Shown here piece by piece: positions 48,411-60,159 of a stretch of 64,000 bases of DNA (the stretch's first letter is position 1; each line of letters opens with the position of its first letter). The translations under genes and the position numbers were made by a program. The notes beneath the pieces were generated by a model. It saw only the letters and a program-made list of their open reading frames with translations, was not told the origin of the DNA and made no database searches. The stretch lies in assembly GCA_036937835.1 (NCBI GenBank), contig CM072878.1:8432501-8496500 (forward strand), in the 5' to 3' direction. Source of the stretch: Pampus argenteus. Taxonomy: Eukaryota; Chordata; Actinopteri; Scombriformes; Stromateidae.

Positions 48411-48919
48411 TGGCTATGAGGTCAAAACAGACTGCTTTGAATTCATTCACTTGTATTTATTAGGGTGCAAGTTAACTTACTGGCTAAGACAAATGCCACT
48501 TGCCAATGTCTGAATTTGATTCCCTTGTTGAATGTCAATGTTTCAACATGGAGCATTTTATTTTTTTATTTTATTATTCTTAATATATTTTGCTCTGAGT
48601 ACACTCTCATTTCTTAATTTTTAGCCTGATTTACCGAAGCCCCCAGATGAAAAATGGATGCAGCAAAAGGTTCAGTATTAAGTGTAACTGGAAATGCATT
48701 CTGCTATTACTTTTTTTTTTTCTCAGCTTGGCCACAAGATGATTGGAATGAACAAAGCGAGAGAGCGCTCTGCGTAAAATTTTGTGAAAACTCGTAAATG
48801 GAATCTTGCAAATATATAGTACATTTCACAAAGTGATTGAAGATACTGTATACAGCACAGCAATGCTGATTCAAGCAAAGAGTAAGGAACCTCACAGTGT
48901 CAGAGAGTCTCCTTGCGCT

Positions 48920-49219
48920 ACTTACCTTGACCTGGTGGGGATGCTTGCGTGTCTGAGACCTATGAGCGCTATAACGGTGGGGGTCTTTGCCTCCAGTGAG
49001 TTCAATCAAGTTGGGAAGGTTTCAAGGACCAGACAAAAAATCAGCACCTGGGGATTGGGCGCGGTGCCAATAATTCCACCCAGTAAAAACTCCATCATGT
49101 CACAGAAACTATGACGAACACTACTACCACAAACCTTGTAGCGCAGGTCCAGGATGGAGACAGATCGTCAAAGCCTTATGTCCCACCAGGGACGAAGAGG
49201 ATTAAGTAAGTAAGTAGGT
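48920..49219 (+). mobile_element. SINE-like element with (TAAG)n tail
   Basis: A GC-richer 300-bp unit begins near CTTACCTTGACCTGGTGGGG and ends GGACGAAGAGGATTAAGTAAGTAAGTAGG, a short tetranucleotide tail typical of LINE-mobilised retroposons. CCTGGTGGG at 48931-48939 is exactly complementary to CCCACCAGG at 49182-49190, so the two ends can pair. I recall similar units in other animal genomes but cannot name the family. No convincing A and B boxes were found, so it may instead be a LINE end fragment. The 102-codon frame over it (48806-49114) is not a gene. Confidence 0.5.
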
Positions 49220-49543
49220 GTCAGAGAAAGTGAGGTGCACTTTTCCAGGTGAAAATATGGAAAGATAACGAATAATGAACAGAGGGAACGAGCAACTGAG
49301 GTAAGCGGAAGTGGCCAGTAAGACTGCACCTGTAGTTAAACAGATTAGACTGCTTGTACAGTATGGAGAGAGCAACGGAAGGATGGAAGAGGCAAGTTAT
49401 GCAGGTATGTGTCCGTGAGATATAACACAATGTCCGGTTATCTCCTAAAACACCCGGTAAAGAGGCATAAATAATGTAAAGCTGACAGCACAGAATTATA
49501 TATTGGACTTGGAAGTATGTAAAGGCTTAAAGGAGACGAGGCA

Positions 49544-49550
49544 GCTGTGT

Positions 49551-49587
<37 letters not shown>

Positions 49588-49590
49588 TGG
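49544..49590. repeat. (TG)n microsatellite
   Basis: About 20 TG units with one TA interruption. Confidence 0.95.
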
Positions 49591-50280
49591 TAAAAATAAA
49601 ATTAAAATTAAAAAGTACATCTTTTCTAGACTATATTTTAAAAAGCAACAATTAAAAAAAAAATTGTGTGTGATTTAAAAATCTGTTCTGAGTTACACAT
49701 GAAAAGAACAAAAAAGAAGCAGGTAGATTAAGCAAAGTGGACCTATGATGAATTAAAATAACTAAAACATTAATGGTAATAACTAAGGCCTTCTTTCTAG
49801 ACTCACTAAACATTTATACATTGAGGAAGACAAAGCAGATTGAATAAAACATGTTCCCTCCTTTGGATAAGCAGCTAGACGTGCTGTCATCACACCGTTG
49901 CTAGGATGAAGTGGACATAACGCATTTATGATAATACACAAGTGATGAACTCTCTCTACTTTAGTGATTTAGTATTGCATTTCCATAAATTCAGCCATTG
50001 ACAGAATTAAACAGAAAAGTCAAAGTTGAGGCAACCAATGACATCATCAGGGTTATTTTCTTAGACCTGATAAAACTCTAAAACTATCAGGCCTTAACAC
50101 ACACACACACGCACACACACACACAATGACTCAGCCAGTGGACAGCGCATTATGCACTTGTGTAAGATAAATATTTGTTTCCAAATTTTTGCAAATGAAT
50201 AATAGCTTTTCTCCTAAAAGGGTGTTTTAATGTCCAGTGTGATGTACGGTGAAATATGTGAAACACTAAGTGCACAGAAA
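49591..50280. other. Noncoding segment with short CA patch
   Basis: AT-rich. A CA patch lies at about 50098-50124. Nothing else recognisable. Confidence 0.45.
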
Positions 50281-50555
50281 TCTATAATGAATCTTCAGTG
50301 TACTTAAAAAAAAAAGACATTAGCAAAAAAAAAAAAAGAAGAGAGAGGCGGGATGCAGCACAGTATGAAAGAGACAGGAAAGGAAGCAAGAAGCAGATAG
50401 AAACGCAGGTTACTAAAAAAGAAAAGTAGGAAGAAGCAAGAGCAAAGTGGGGTGAATGCAAAAGAAAAGGCACAGATGGAAATGAGAAAAGGGGAAATGG
50501 AGATCAAAGGGGAGGCATAAGAAAAAAAAAAGAGAGAGGGATAGGTAAACAAGAG
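50281..50555. repeat. Purine-rich tract with A runs
   Basis: A/G-dominated for about 270 bp with A10, A13 and A11 runs. The Phe/Leu/Ser minus-strand frames here are artefacts of composition. Confidence 0.85.
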
Positions 50556-51012
50556 TTGGTATTGTGTTTGCTATAAGGAATGAGCAGGGCTGCAGTGTAA
50601 TTAATCACAGAGTGGTTATTCAGACACGTTATCTGTCCCCCTTCTCGGCTGTGAGGCCACATACATACACACTGATGCAACTATGTGCATGCAAACCTAT
50701 AGAGACTCCACTCCTAAAGTGACTACATAATACGGAGACATACGGGCATTAATGTGACATAATCAGAGACAGTTTTATAATGATGACATAAAAATCGATT
50801 CAGTAGTGAAGATTTGGTAATTAATCTCTAACCTTTACTCAGGCTACTCTCTCTGTCTCTCTCTCTTTGTCTCTCTCTCTTTCTTTCTGTGGATAGACAG
50901 AGAGACGCTGGGGTGGTTCACTTGTTCCCAGGCAGAGCAGACATGGTTAATTGAATACAGAATCAGCACTTCTCCGCACTGCTCACAGGCTACACATGCT
51001 AAATACCTCTAT

Positions 51013-51013
<1 letters not shown>

Positions 51014-51062
<49 letters not shown>

Positions 51063-51070
51063 GAGAGAGT
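51014..51070. repeat. (GA)n microsatellite
   Basis: About 28 GA units with one CA interruption near 51055. Upstream at 50845-50890 is a CT-rich patch. Confidence 0.95.
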
Positions 51071-51429
51071 GGGTTGAAGGAATAGACACAGTAAAAGGGC
51101 AGGGGGCGTTTTTTTTTTAGTTTTCTGGAATTTTCACACATGTCTTATTATGCATACATTTAAAATATGCATAAAGTAGATAGAAACCAAGTTTGTAATG
51201 GCAACAAAATGAGTGCAGGAGTGACAAGAATAACTGTAACTGCATCTAGGCTTTCAATCAGTTTCAAACTTGATTACACAGTGTTGGCCTGTACAGACCT
51301 GTACTTTATTCTCTCTTTACTCTTTACTATACGCAACTCTAAGACGGTGAGCATCTCCAAACATTTTAGTTCAGTGGGAGACATGGATTGAGATTCTAAG
51401 TGTTATTGTCGTTTTATCATCATCTCTTT

Positions 51430-51720
51430 ATTTTCCTCTTTCTCTATTTCCAGGTGGGATTTTGCTGTCTATAATTCAAAATCTGATGCCATTGTTGTGC
51501 TTTATTGGAGAAAACAATGAGCGGGATGTTGATTCTCAGTGGGTTTGTCGATGTTAGCAACCCGCTCACATCACAGGGAGTCACTGGTGGAGTGATATTA
51601 TCGCATGCTTTAAGCTGTACTATACATGCTATCATGAACCTCCCTCAAATGCATTAAAAAAATGAACCTTGACCTTTAAATAGGCTGCGCCCCGGAGGCA
51701 GATTATATTGTTCTCGTCTC
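51430..51720. other. Clean block with acceptor-like site, conserved-noncoding candidate
   Basis: A strong pyrimidine run ending in TTTCCAG (51453) is followed by 21 open codons with no known match, then 250 bp of repeat-free mixed DNA. A DR1-type site lies near its right end. I read it as possible regulatory DNA and not an exon. Confidence 0.25.
51663..51675 (-). promoter_or_regulatory. DR1-type nuclear receptor site
   Basis: On the minus strand AGGTCA, a 1-nt spacer, then GGTTCA: two RGKTCA half-sites spaced as in HNF4/COUP-TF/PPAR-RXR sites. The overlapping AAGGTCAAGG also resembles a monomeric ERR/ROR-type half-site. The match is by motif only. Confidence 0.35.
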
Positions 51721-51721
51721 A

Positions 51722-53750
51722 AATACACGTCTGCAATAAAAAAAAAATAATAATAACATCACGCATACATACAAAGACACACAAATCTCAGTCCAACTTG
51801 AAAGCTGTGCCCTCCAGTCAAGTTGCACCTATTATTTAGCATTGATCTCATTTAAAGGTTAAACACTGTTCACATGTGCACCTATGTGTTTGTTACTATA
51901 TGCATGTGTGCATAAGTGCTTGAATATACACAGCAGGGTTCTTGCATATATGCATATTATTTGCGCATTTGTTTCTGCGTCTCTCAGAGGTCAGATCCCA
52001 GACAGTATTGATCAGCATATTGAGCCAATAATCATTAAACAGCTCATTATCGATTTCACCCAGATAACTGAATGATCACAAACACTCTATTTCCCACCCT
52101 TCACCAAAAAAATCAAACCCTCCATTTTCTCCTTTCCTCATATCACTGTCTCTCCATTTTGTAAACCCTGTGCTACCACAGTCTTTAATATGTAGCCTCT
52201 TAGCAGGCTTTGATGATGGAAATATGTCGTTTTTTTTTCTCACTCAAATTTGGCTGTAATCAAAATAAAGAGACATTCCTCTCTCTTTAATCTTCACTGG
52301 TATTTTACACTTTCAACCTTTTGCTGCTTTCCATCATTCCTTTTTGCCTTTGTTACTTTTTCTCCAATTTACTACTGCAATTTTACACCACCATTTTGTC
52401 ACTCTTCCCCACCCTGTCTCATCTTACCGAGTGAACAAATGTAGTAATTTGGGGCTATTATGGCTAGAAGGTAACTAAAAGGCTCTTTCTCTTTCAACAT
52501 TCAACATCAAGGTTAAAGGTTTTCCATTACTGTCTTTGAATATGTCCAACAAATGTAACTCTATGCAAGTGGAATATAATATATCTATCATAACAACAAT
52601 ATTAATAATTTGTTTTGATGAGAAAAAACTTCACTTTTAAGATAAATTGGGTTTTTTTTTTTTTTAGAAATCTTAGAAACTACATGGACAATCCATTTAG
52701 GTCCTGATGTTGTGTTCATTCATGAGATATATTTTATAATAATCCCTGAATTCATGCCTTCTGACTCATAGAATATTCATTAAAAAAAACCCCATTTAGG
52801 ATCAATTCAATTAACATCAGATGAGGCTGAGTGGAACGCAGGTGAGTAATCCTTCTTCCTGCATTTTGAAAACTGATGTTTTTCATGGAACAGAGCAATA
52901 GACTGCCGCTGTAGGATTAGAGGAAAGCGGGAGTAGGCAAAATGAGAAAATACTGTCTGTAATCCTGCCAGTCATGCCGTTTAAATTCAAACAAACACAA
53001 GTACATATATAGAAACGCCACCAACTCTCTTCCATATAAGCAACACGCATGCAGGTGAGTAAGAGTGTAGCTGAAACTAGTTCACCTAAGCTGGAGTTGA
53101 GCTGAGTGAGAGAGACTGAGGACCCTCCTCATGCTTCTATCTCGATACTGGGATGGCTCACTGGCTGTATCTGGGTCTGTACCACCCACCAACAGAGTGG
53201 AACCAGATGAGTACTAGTTAAATACTGCTAAGAATAAAGTCTTTAAGTTAAAAAAAAGTAGTTTTATTTGCCACTAAGTTGGTGATTTAACAACAACTAA
53301 CCTGAATACAACTGTGCCTTTCAGGAGCTGCAACTGAGTTGTGGGAGCATGGAGGAACTTCTCTCCAATGTGTTTTGGGTACAAAAATAAAGGAATTTTA
53401 TTTTATTTTTTTATCAAACTAAGTAGTCAGCCGGAAGGATCTGGGAATATTGGCACTGCACAGTTAGCAGTGTAAGAAAATATCACAACACATGAACTTG
53501 AACTGGTTGAAAAAGCTGAATAATAAAAATGTGATATAAACTAACCTTAACAAAACAAAATAATAACCTTTTAACTTCCATTAGTGGCCATACAATGATG
53601 ACAAAGCAAGCTGTGAAAAACGGGCAGTAACTGACTGTAAAAGCAAGCATTCTTCTCAGGTTGTAGTTAGTGTTTGATGCCTGATAGCGCCAGGATAGCT
53701 TGCTGTAAAGAAAACGAGGTTTAGCACTGCAAAATGGAGCAAGTGTAAAA
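51722..53750. other. Noncoding segment, no gene seen
   Basis: AT-rich DNA with A/T runs at 51738-51751 and 52652-52665. The stretch at 52790-52990 is repeat-free and mixed in composition. No recognisable exon or repeat. Confidence 0.45.
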
Positions 53751-53759
53751 TTCAAGCTG

Positions 53760-53950
53760 CAAGAAAGAGAGCAGATGCAGGGCTGAGTGGAGACTGCAGA
53801 GGTAAGATGTGGTGGGGGCTGCAACGAGACCAGAGGGGAATCTGGATAAAAGGATGGAGGGCTTGAGGGAAATAAAAGAGAAGAAAGAGGAGAGGAAGAG
53901 ATGGAGGTCATCAGAGCAGAAGGAAGGGAAGGGGAGAACAGGATTACTGA
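53760..53950. repeat. Purine-rich tract
   Basis: A/G-dominated plus strand. The 142- and 101-codon minus-strand frames reading through it are composition artefacts. Confidence 0.8.
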
Positions 53951-54313
53951 ACCCCTTCTTGCAACTTACAGGCAAATGGGAGATCTTAACACAAGGATCA
54001 TAAACACATACAGAAAAAAAAAACAAAACAACAACAACTCAGACACAGATAATAATCTTCTGAGTGTAGAACATTGCCAGAACACCTCTTACAAACAATA
54101 ATTGACTGAAGTACTTGTGTGCTACTGTAACACACCCAGTAAAACACACCCACATCCACAGTAGGAGAGTGGGTGAGTAAACAGGTAAGAGCATATTTAT
54201 ACAGTGGGCACGTGCACAGACCTACTCACACACATGCACCCTTGGGGCTCACTCTCTAATGATTTCCATGGTCAATAAAAAAGGATTTGACTTGAAAGAT
54301 TACTGAGACAAAC

Positions 54314-54370
54314 AGTGTGTGTGTGTGTGTGTGTGTGTGAGTGGGAGACAGATAGAGAGAGAGAGAGAGC
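54314..54370. repeat. TG then GA compound microsatellite
   Basis: About 12 TG units, a short spacer, then about 7 GA units near 54353-54368. Confidence 0.93.
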
Positions 54371-54569
54371 TGTCATTGCCTACAGCAGTCAGTCATCAGG
54401 CGCACTAAGCTTGATAAATGATGTGTGTGTAGCTGTGTCAATGATTATTTACTTCACTGACAATGTAGTCGGTATGAGTCATGTTGCTCGTATACTGTAT
54501 GTGCTGTTATCAAATCGCGCTCTAATCATTTGTTAATGACTATTTCTGTTTTATGATGGGTGCATGAGT

Positions 54570-54796
54570 CTGCATATGTGTGTGTGTACTGTTTGTGTGT
54601 TTACAAGTGTGTGTTTGAGACAACGTATACCATAAACATTCATTCGTTGGATTTTGTGTGTATGAGTGTGCGTGTACATGACGTTGGTGTATGTATGTGT
54701 CAGTGTTTGTGATTAGTGGGGATGAAAACAGTGCTTGATTCTGTGAGTGTATGTGCATGTACAGTATGTGTGTGTTTTGTGTGTGTGTGTGTGTTA
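54570..54796. repeat. Imperfect TG-rich region
   Basis: Recurring TGTGTG patches broken by TATG, GATT and CATG steps, the longest at about 54768-54795. The 123-codon minus-strand His/Thr frame is its translation. Confidence 0.85.
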
Positions 54797-54914
54797 GCGA
54801 TGAAGAATAGAGCAGCTGCTGACTGATATGAATCAAGGCTAAGACCTCATTCATTGTTGACTCCCATTCTGACATTTGGTCTGAACTCCTATTGATCCAG
54901 AGCATACACACTCA

Positions 54915-54942
54915 TGCACACACACACACACACACACACAAC
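54915..54942. repeat. (CA)n microsatellite
   Basis: About 12 CA units. Confidence 0.94.
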
Positions 54943-55009
54943 CCCACGGAAGTATGTAAATCCATACACAGACACCAATCTATATGCATATGCATTCATG
55001 TTCATGAAA

Positions 55010-55010
<1 letters not shown>

Positions 55011-55048
<38 letters not shown>

Positions 55049-55050
55049 AG
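55011..55050. repeat. CT/CA compound microsatellite
   Basis: About 7 CT units running directly into about 12 CA units, the same junction type as at 44.1 kb. Confidence 0.94.
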
Positions 55051-55142
55051 AATCTGTAATCTGTCAATACATCCATTACATAGATAGAGGCGGGAAAGCT
55101 GAACTAAGTCGATTTCTCTGAACACATTCATTTATATTCACT

Positions 55143-55187
55143 ATGTGTGTATGTGTGTGTGTGTGTGTGTGTTTGTGTGTGTGTGGC
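55143..55187. repeat. (TG)n microsatellite
   Basis: About 20 TG units with TA and TT interruptions. Confidence 0.93.
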
Positions 55188-55431
55188 CAGCTGTAGTCCC
55201 ATACGTTATGCTACTTATAGAAAGTTATAAACCAGCCTCCTATCCTGGTTCCAATGTGCATCAATCTCAATCTCAAACCCCGACTCTTTACTATAAAACA
55301 AATAACCATTAACACGAGCCAATTGAAACCAAACGTCAACAGAGTGATGAGAGCCGCGTCCAATAGGAATGAAAGAATAAAATCAGGGTCAGTGAAAAAA
55401 AAAAATGCTGCATTGGACAGCATGGATCATG

Positions 55432-55462
55432 AGTGTGTGTGTGTGTGTGTGTGTGTGTGTCC
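55432..55462. repeat. (TG)n microsatellite
   Basis: About 13 TG units. A CA patch follows at 55561-55580. Confidence 0.94.
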
Positions 55463-56139
55463 TGCAGGCATGGTTTATCCAATCACTTGTCATCAGTGTT
55501 TCTGTCAGTCTGCCAAGAAAAGCCCTCAACGGTGGCATTGTCTTTATAGGCGGCCAAACAGGCACACACACACACATACATGTGTACACGCTGACACACC
55601 ACTCCAATCCATCTACCCCTTTTTTTTCAGTGAACAGTGAGAGGAACATTTGCTGCAAATGCATGATCACACACAAACACGTTAATACACATTCATACAC
55701 AGTACCCACTAACACCTAAATATAGAGCTTTGTTGATGATTCCTGAAGCATTCACCGATCACACATTCACAATCCACCATCTGAGTACTACTACTGAGTA
55801 ATACTTGAATATAAAACATCCTCATGTGTTGTTATCTGTCCTACATGCCTGAAGGTGTACGCTTGAAACAATAGTCCTAATTAATATCCAGCTTCATGAC
55901 ATCAAACTGTTTGAATCAACCCTATCATAGATTTTAAACTGCCTTGCAGTTGTATACCTCCTCGATCACTAGTGCCAAGTTTTCTATCAATGTCCGCAAT
56001 GTAAGCCTTGGGAGGCCTGATGGACCACCGCTGTCCATGGAAAACAAAATCCTCTTTTCTCTCTTTTTCCTCTCATCTCCATCCCCCCCCACTCCATTTC
56101 ACTCTCCTCTCTGTAACACTCCCCTCGAGGCATGTAGTG

Positions 56140-56370
56140 TTGTATGTGTGTGTGTGTGTGTGTGTGGGAAGCATTTAGGAATGAATGTGAGAAGTTGATT
56201 ATGTGTGGAGTGGACTGAGGGGCAGCACTGCAGGCAAGGTACATGTGGAATATCACACACGTATACAAGTGAGCAGATGTGCTGAATATGCTGTCATTTG
56301 ACTGCCCAGCTCCAGGGTATATACACACCTTCCTGAAATAATCAGTACACACACACACACACACACACAT
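56140..56370. repeat. TG tract and CA tract pair
   Basis: TG at about 56143-56166 and CA at about 56345-56370, complementary arms about 180 bp apart. Confidence 0.93.
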
Positions 56371-56614
56371 GCTGAAGTAAATGTACGGAGATGTGCTCTA
56401 ATCCATTGTGTTCCTATAGCTCCTGTTTTTCTATGTTTTGCCTTAAGCAAATTCACTAAACAGTATCAACTAACATGGGATGCTAGTGGAAGTCTGCATA
56501 TCAACAGTCATGGTAGGTTGACAAAACTGTCACTTTATAATGGCTCAGATGAAACTGGGCTACGAACGGCTGGGAAAAGTTCTGTCTGCATTATTAAAGG
56601 GGGGCTGCACTGTA

Positions 56615-56760
56615 AAGGTCAACCGGTTAAGCAAATTCATTGCAGTCCATAAATAATTGGACAGTGACGCATTTTCTTTTGTTTTAACTCAATAAAAAAA
56701 CAATGACTATGAGCATTACGTGCTCAAGTTTCAGCTTTGGGGATATTTGGAGGGTGTTCG
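56615..56760 (+). repeat. Possible fragment of a fish repeat (AATTGGACAGTGAC motif)
   Basis: GTCCATAAATAATTGGACAGTGACGCATTTTC and, 90 bp later, CAAGTTTCAGCTTTGG resemble two spaced words of a widespread fish repeat. The intervening sequence is not convincing, so this is tentative. Confidence 0.3.
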
Positions 56761-56859
56761 TTGGTCACATCGACATGTATGAACATATTGTTGTCTCGAG
56801 TCAAACATCATGCACACTAAAGGTTATTATTATCTCCTGTTCTTCTCTTTCTGTTTATC

Positions 56860-57210
56860 GTGATTTATCGACGCTTTGTTTTTCTTCGTCTCTTCTCTCG
56901 CTCTGTCCTTCCTTCTTTAATTACTCTGATTTTCTACTCTTTCTGTCTCCGAGACTAGATCATTATTTACTATCCCTCTACCCCATCTTCTTGACTTTAT
57001 TTATCACACAACCAATCCCTTGCATGCATGTTGCACTGGTTTTCCTTCTCTTTTCACCTCAAGTATCCTCTTTGCAGCCCATATTCTGTTGTCCTTACCA
57101 CCTATTCTCCACTCTCCTCCCCTCCTCTCTCAGACTTTTTACCATTAATTCCCTTTTTCATTCCACCCTGTGTGTCTCTCTCTTATCTGTACACGTTTTT
57201 TTTTTTTCCA
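56860..57210. repeat. Pyrimidine-rich tract
   Basis: C/T-dominated for about 350 bp, ending in a T run at about 57196-57208. The 191-codon plus-strand frame (56703-57278) is Ser/Leu/Phe low complexity, does not resemble a real membrane protein and is rejected as a gene. Confidence 0.8.
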
Positions 57211-57339
57211 CAGTGAAAGGAAGTGTCTTATTATCCGAAGAGAGAGAGAGCCGATTGATGAATTTGTGTCAGAGATGAAGATTTTTGTGATGGTTGGTTT
57301 ATACAGAAACATCATAGGACATTTATAACAAGTGAAGAC

Positions 57340-57580
57340 CGGTGAGAAATGAATGACAGAGGCAATATACATGCAAAATAACTGTAGGTGGAAAGAAAGA
57401 TAGGGGGATAGACAAGTACAGATGAAGAATGATAGGCAACGGGGACATAATAAAAGGGAGAGGGCTTGTGCGAGAAAGATAGAGGAATGATTGAGAAGAG
57501 TTATAAAGAATAGGAGTATTGTTAGAATGACTGATTGATGGATGGAAGATAGGAAAGAAATGAGAGATGCAAGAAGTAGC
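57340..57580. repeat. Purine-rich tract
   Basis: A/G-dominated plus strand, opposite bias to the tract 150 bp upstream. The 203-codon minus-strand frame (57145-57756) is a composition artefact. Confidence 0.75.
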
Positions 57581-57737
57581 CACCGATGTGCTTGACAGAG
57601 GAACGCAGCAACACAAGGAAGCGACTGCATTTGTTGTTCTTTAATTTCCCATGTATTTTCCTCATCCGGTCGGTCAGTTGTCGTCACTGGATTCACAAAT
57701 CCTATTGTGACTATTCTGTTGCTGCATCGACTGCGCA

Positions 57738-57784
57738 TCACGCTGGATAAGGGCATTAGCTAAAAGCCTGAGACTGTAAATTAT
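57738..57784 (+). repeat. Decayed SINE/L2-type 3' tail
   Basis: CACGCTGGATAAGGGCATTAGC followed by TAAAAGCCTGAGACTGTAAA resembles the fish retroposon 3' tail GTCGCTTTGGATAAAAGCGTCTGCTAAAT-TGTAA. Several substitutions are present. No 5' part of an element is recognisable upstream. Confidence 0.42.
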
Positions 57785-57984
57785 GAGGAGAGAGAGAAGA
57801 CAGGGCCGAGCCAGCATCTCATAAACATAAAAGCAGGAGTCGGAGGGAGAGGTAAATGGAGGGAAGTTGTATATGTATATATCATATCATCATCCCCATT
57901 TTTCTCTCCAAGAAGGAACTATAGCCACTTATCCACTACCTCTTACTCCATACTGCAATCCCCTCCACTCAGCCTATACCTCCC

Positions 57985-58136
57985 TTTTTGAGTGCTTTCA
58001 TGTATCTCTTGCATTTTCCTCTCACCTCACCCCTTTTCTCAGTCCTTCCCTCCTGCGCTGCACTTCTCCTATCCCGCTCTCCGTTTCCTTTTTACTTTCC
58101 TTGCCTCTCGTCCAATCTTCTCGTCTCTCCCTCCCT

Positions 58137-58200
<64 letters not shown>
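57985..58200. repeat. Pyrimidine-rich tract ending in (CT)n
   Basis: C/T-dominated, with CCCT units at about 58126-58142 and nearly pure CT at 58143-58196. Three overlapping plus-strand frames and two minus-strand Arg/Glu frames are artefacts. Confidence 0.93.
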
Positions 58201-58569
58201 ACATGACCTAGTTTTCAGCAGCAGCCAACACAGACATCTGGGCTTCGGCTCACGTGCCAGAGAAGGCATGACACCCCAGCTAGTGGGTTGGGTGGGGACG
58301 GGGTGCTGGAGAGGAGGAGGATAGAGTGATGCAGGGAAGGAGAACAGAAAGAGAATGATGAATAAGGGGAAAGAAAGAGTCTGATGGCGAGATTACCGGA
58401 AACAGGATAAGAAGGTAGAGGAAGCTGGCTTATAATGGTTATTAGCTATTAGAGTTAGCATGGCTTAGCAGGGTCATAGTGGCAAAGCAGGCTAAGTCGC
58501 TGTGTAATCTCTGTGTTAACCAGAGATCATGTCATGTATATGCAGATCAAACCGCATGCCGAAATGTAG

Positions 58570-58572
58570 TAG

Positions 58573-58607
<35 letters not shown>
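58570..58607. repeat. (CA)n microsatellite
   Basis: About 17 uninterrupted CA units. Confidence 0.96.
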
Positions 58608-59987
58608 GTCCCCTTCATCTCTCTGCCTTCATCTACCTCTTCTTAGTTGCTGTTTTTCCACCTTCTGTTTATGTTGCCATGGAAGCGATATCAAGCAGCG
58701 AGGACATGATCTGAACTAAATAGAATTTAGAAATATTTCTCCATGCGTGAAAAAACAAAACAAAACAAAAACTATTTGTCAACCTTATTGTGCAGCGTTA
58801 TCTACCACGAGGCAGTGCTAGAAGCAGCGGATGCGATCCAGTACTGGAAGACAGTTTATTATTTGGTCGGAGACAGATTAGAGTAGTAAAATAGAATCCT
58901 GCAATTGTGCTTGAATTCAGATGATAAAAAGACAGATTATTGCTGTTCTCGCAAAAAGCCAATTTAATATTTAACATTTTTCTTTCTCTTTCTCTCTTTC
59001 TGTGTCTATCTCTCTTTGCTTGCCATTCTTGTCCTTTAACCAATTAAATTTTTTTTTTCACATCCTGTTAATGTTTTTCATTTACCCCTTAAATTCTCCA
59101 TGTTCACTCCTCTCTTGTTTTTTTTCTCTCTCTCTCTTTGGTACTCCCATCACTCTCATCCTCTCTTATGTTTTATCCCTTTATCCTCTTCATATTTCCT
59201 TCTAGTACCTCCCTCCCTTAATCTCCTGTCACTAGCCATCCCTCACTTATTCTGCCCTTGTCTCACTCATTTTATTTCTCAAGCTTCTTTTCACTTATGG
59301 ATTATGGCTGACCTTTACAAAAAAAAGGAGTCCAGTTTTTGTAATTTTCATGAAGCTGTAAAAGCTGAATGTAATCATATAGGCAGAGAACCATTATCTG
59401 TGTTGTTCCTGTTTGTCCGACCTGGTCTAATAATAATTGCAAATAATGTTTATCTTAACTCCTTCGGAGTTACATATGTGAGGATTATTGGAGCTATAAC
59501 CTTTTTTAAAACAAAGGTAGAATTTTGGGAGTATAGAAATATGTGTCATGACAACCTGGAGATCGTAACAGATTTAGTTGTTTCATGCCTTTATTGTTTA
59601 TACTTTCTTTATACTTTCTTCATTTTGAAACTCATGTCATGTCAATTTCAGGATTTGCATAGTATCATATTTATAATTTAAGGCTATAAACCTAATAGTT
59701 TAAAAATAGGACCTGTTACCAAAGACCATTAAGCCTCAAGCAAGAAGCTTATAAAACAATATGAAGAATTAGGTGTGCCATAGTTAGTCAGTGATATAAT
59801 CCACATTAGAAGTATCATATTAGACTCTGCATTGGCAGATACCCAATATTAAAGGAGCCTGACTGGCATTGGAGCCAACAAAAGTTCCATCAACATCCAG
59901 CCAATAATGTAATAAATGTATAAACATGATACACACATCTGTATGGAACTAGAGCATCAAACAGTATGGGACAAGTTTTAAAAAGAA
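58608..59987. other. Noncoding, pyrimidine-rich 58970-59290, then AT-rich
   Basis: A 193-codon plus-strand frame (59100-59681) crosses this stretch. Its first third is C/T bias (Ser/Leu/Pro) and the rest (from about 59300) has no recognisable domain, no promoter and no splice context. I leave it as an open frame of unknown meaning and not a gene. Confidence 0.5.
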
Positions 59988-59990
59988 TAT

Positions 59991-60039
<49 letters not shown>

Positions 60040-60040
60040 T
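59988..60040. repeat. TA/TG compound microsatellite
   Basis: About 14 TA units running directly into about 12 TG units. Confidence 0.95.
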
Positions 60041-60111
60041 GTGAGTAAATCAATCAAAATTCCATTCTTTACTATTTATTTTCTGGGCACACAGGGGTAA
60101 CTGGGCAAATA

Positions 60112-60158
60112 TGTTTTTTTTTTTTTTTTGTGATTTGGGTGTAATGACCCTTTAAATA
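60112..60158 (+). repeat. Fragment of a fish repeat end (TTTGGGTGNAATGACCCTTTAAA motif)
   Basis: After a T19 run, GTGATTTGGGTGTAATGACCC and TTTAAAT resemble the abundant fish repeat terminus GATTTGGGTGAACTGTCCCTTTAA. Only this end is visible. Confidence 0.38.
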
Positions 60159-60159
60159 C

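Noticed and set aside
51454..51520. Acceptor-like TTTCCAG followed by 21 open codons ending in TGA
   Set aside because: Short, no family match, no following polyadenylation context. More likely part of a noncoding block.
56703..57278. 191-codon plus-strand open frame
   Set aside because: It is Ser/Leu/Phe-rich because the DNA is pyrimidine-rich, has no domain, and the opposite-bias tract next to it gives an equally long frame on the other strand.
57145..57756. 203-codon minus-strand open frame
   Set aside because: Composition artefact of purine-rich plus-strand DNA. It resembles a membrane protein only through Leu/Ser/Phe bias.
59100..59681. 193-codon plus-strand open frame
   Set aside because: The first third is pyrimidine-tract low complexity. 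The remainder lacks any motif I recognise and has no promoter or splice support, though I cannot exclude it fully.
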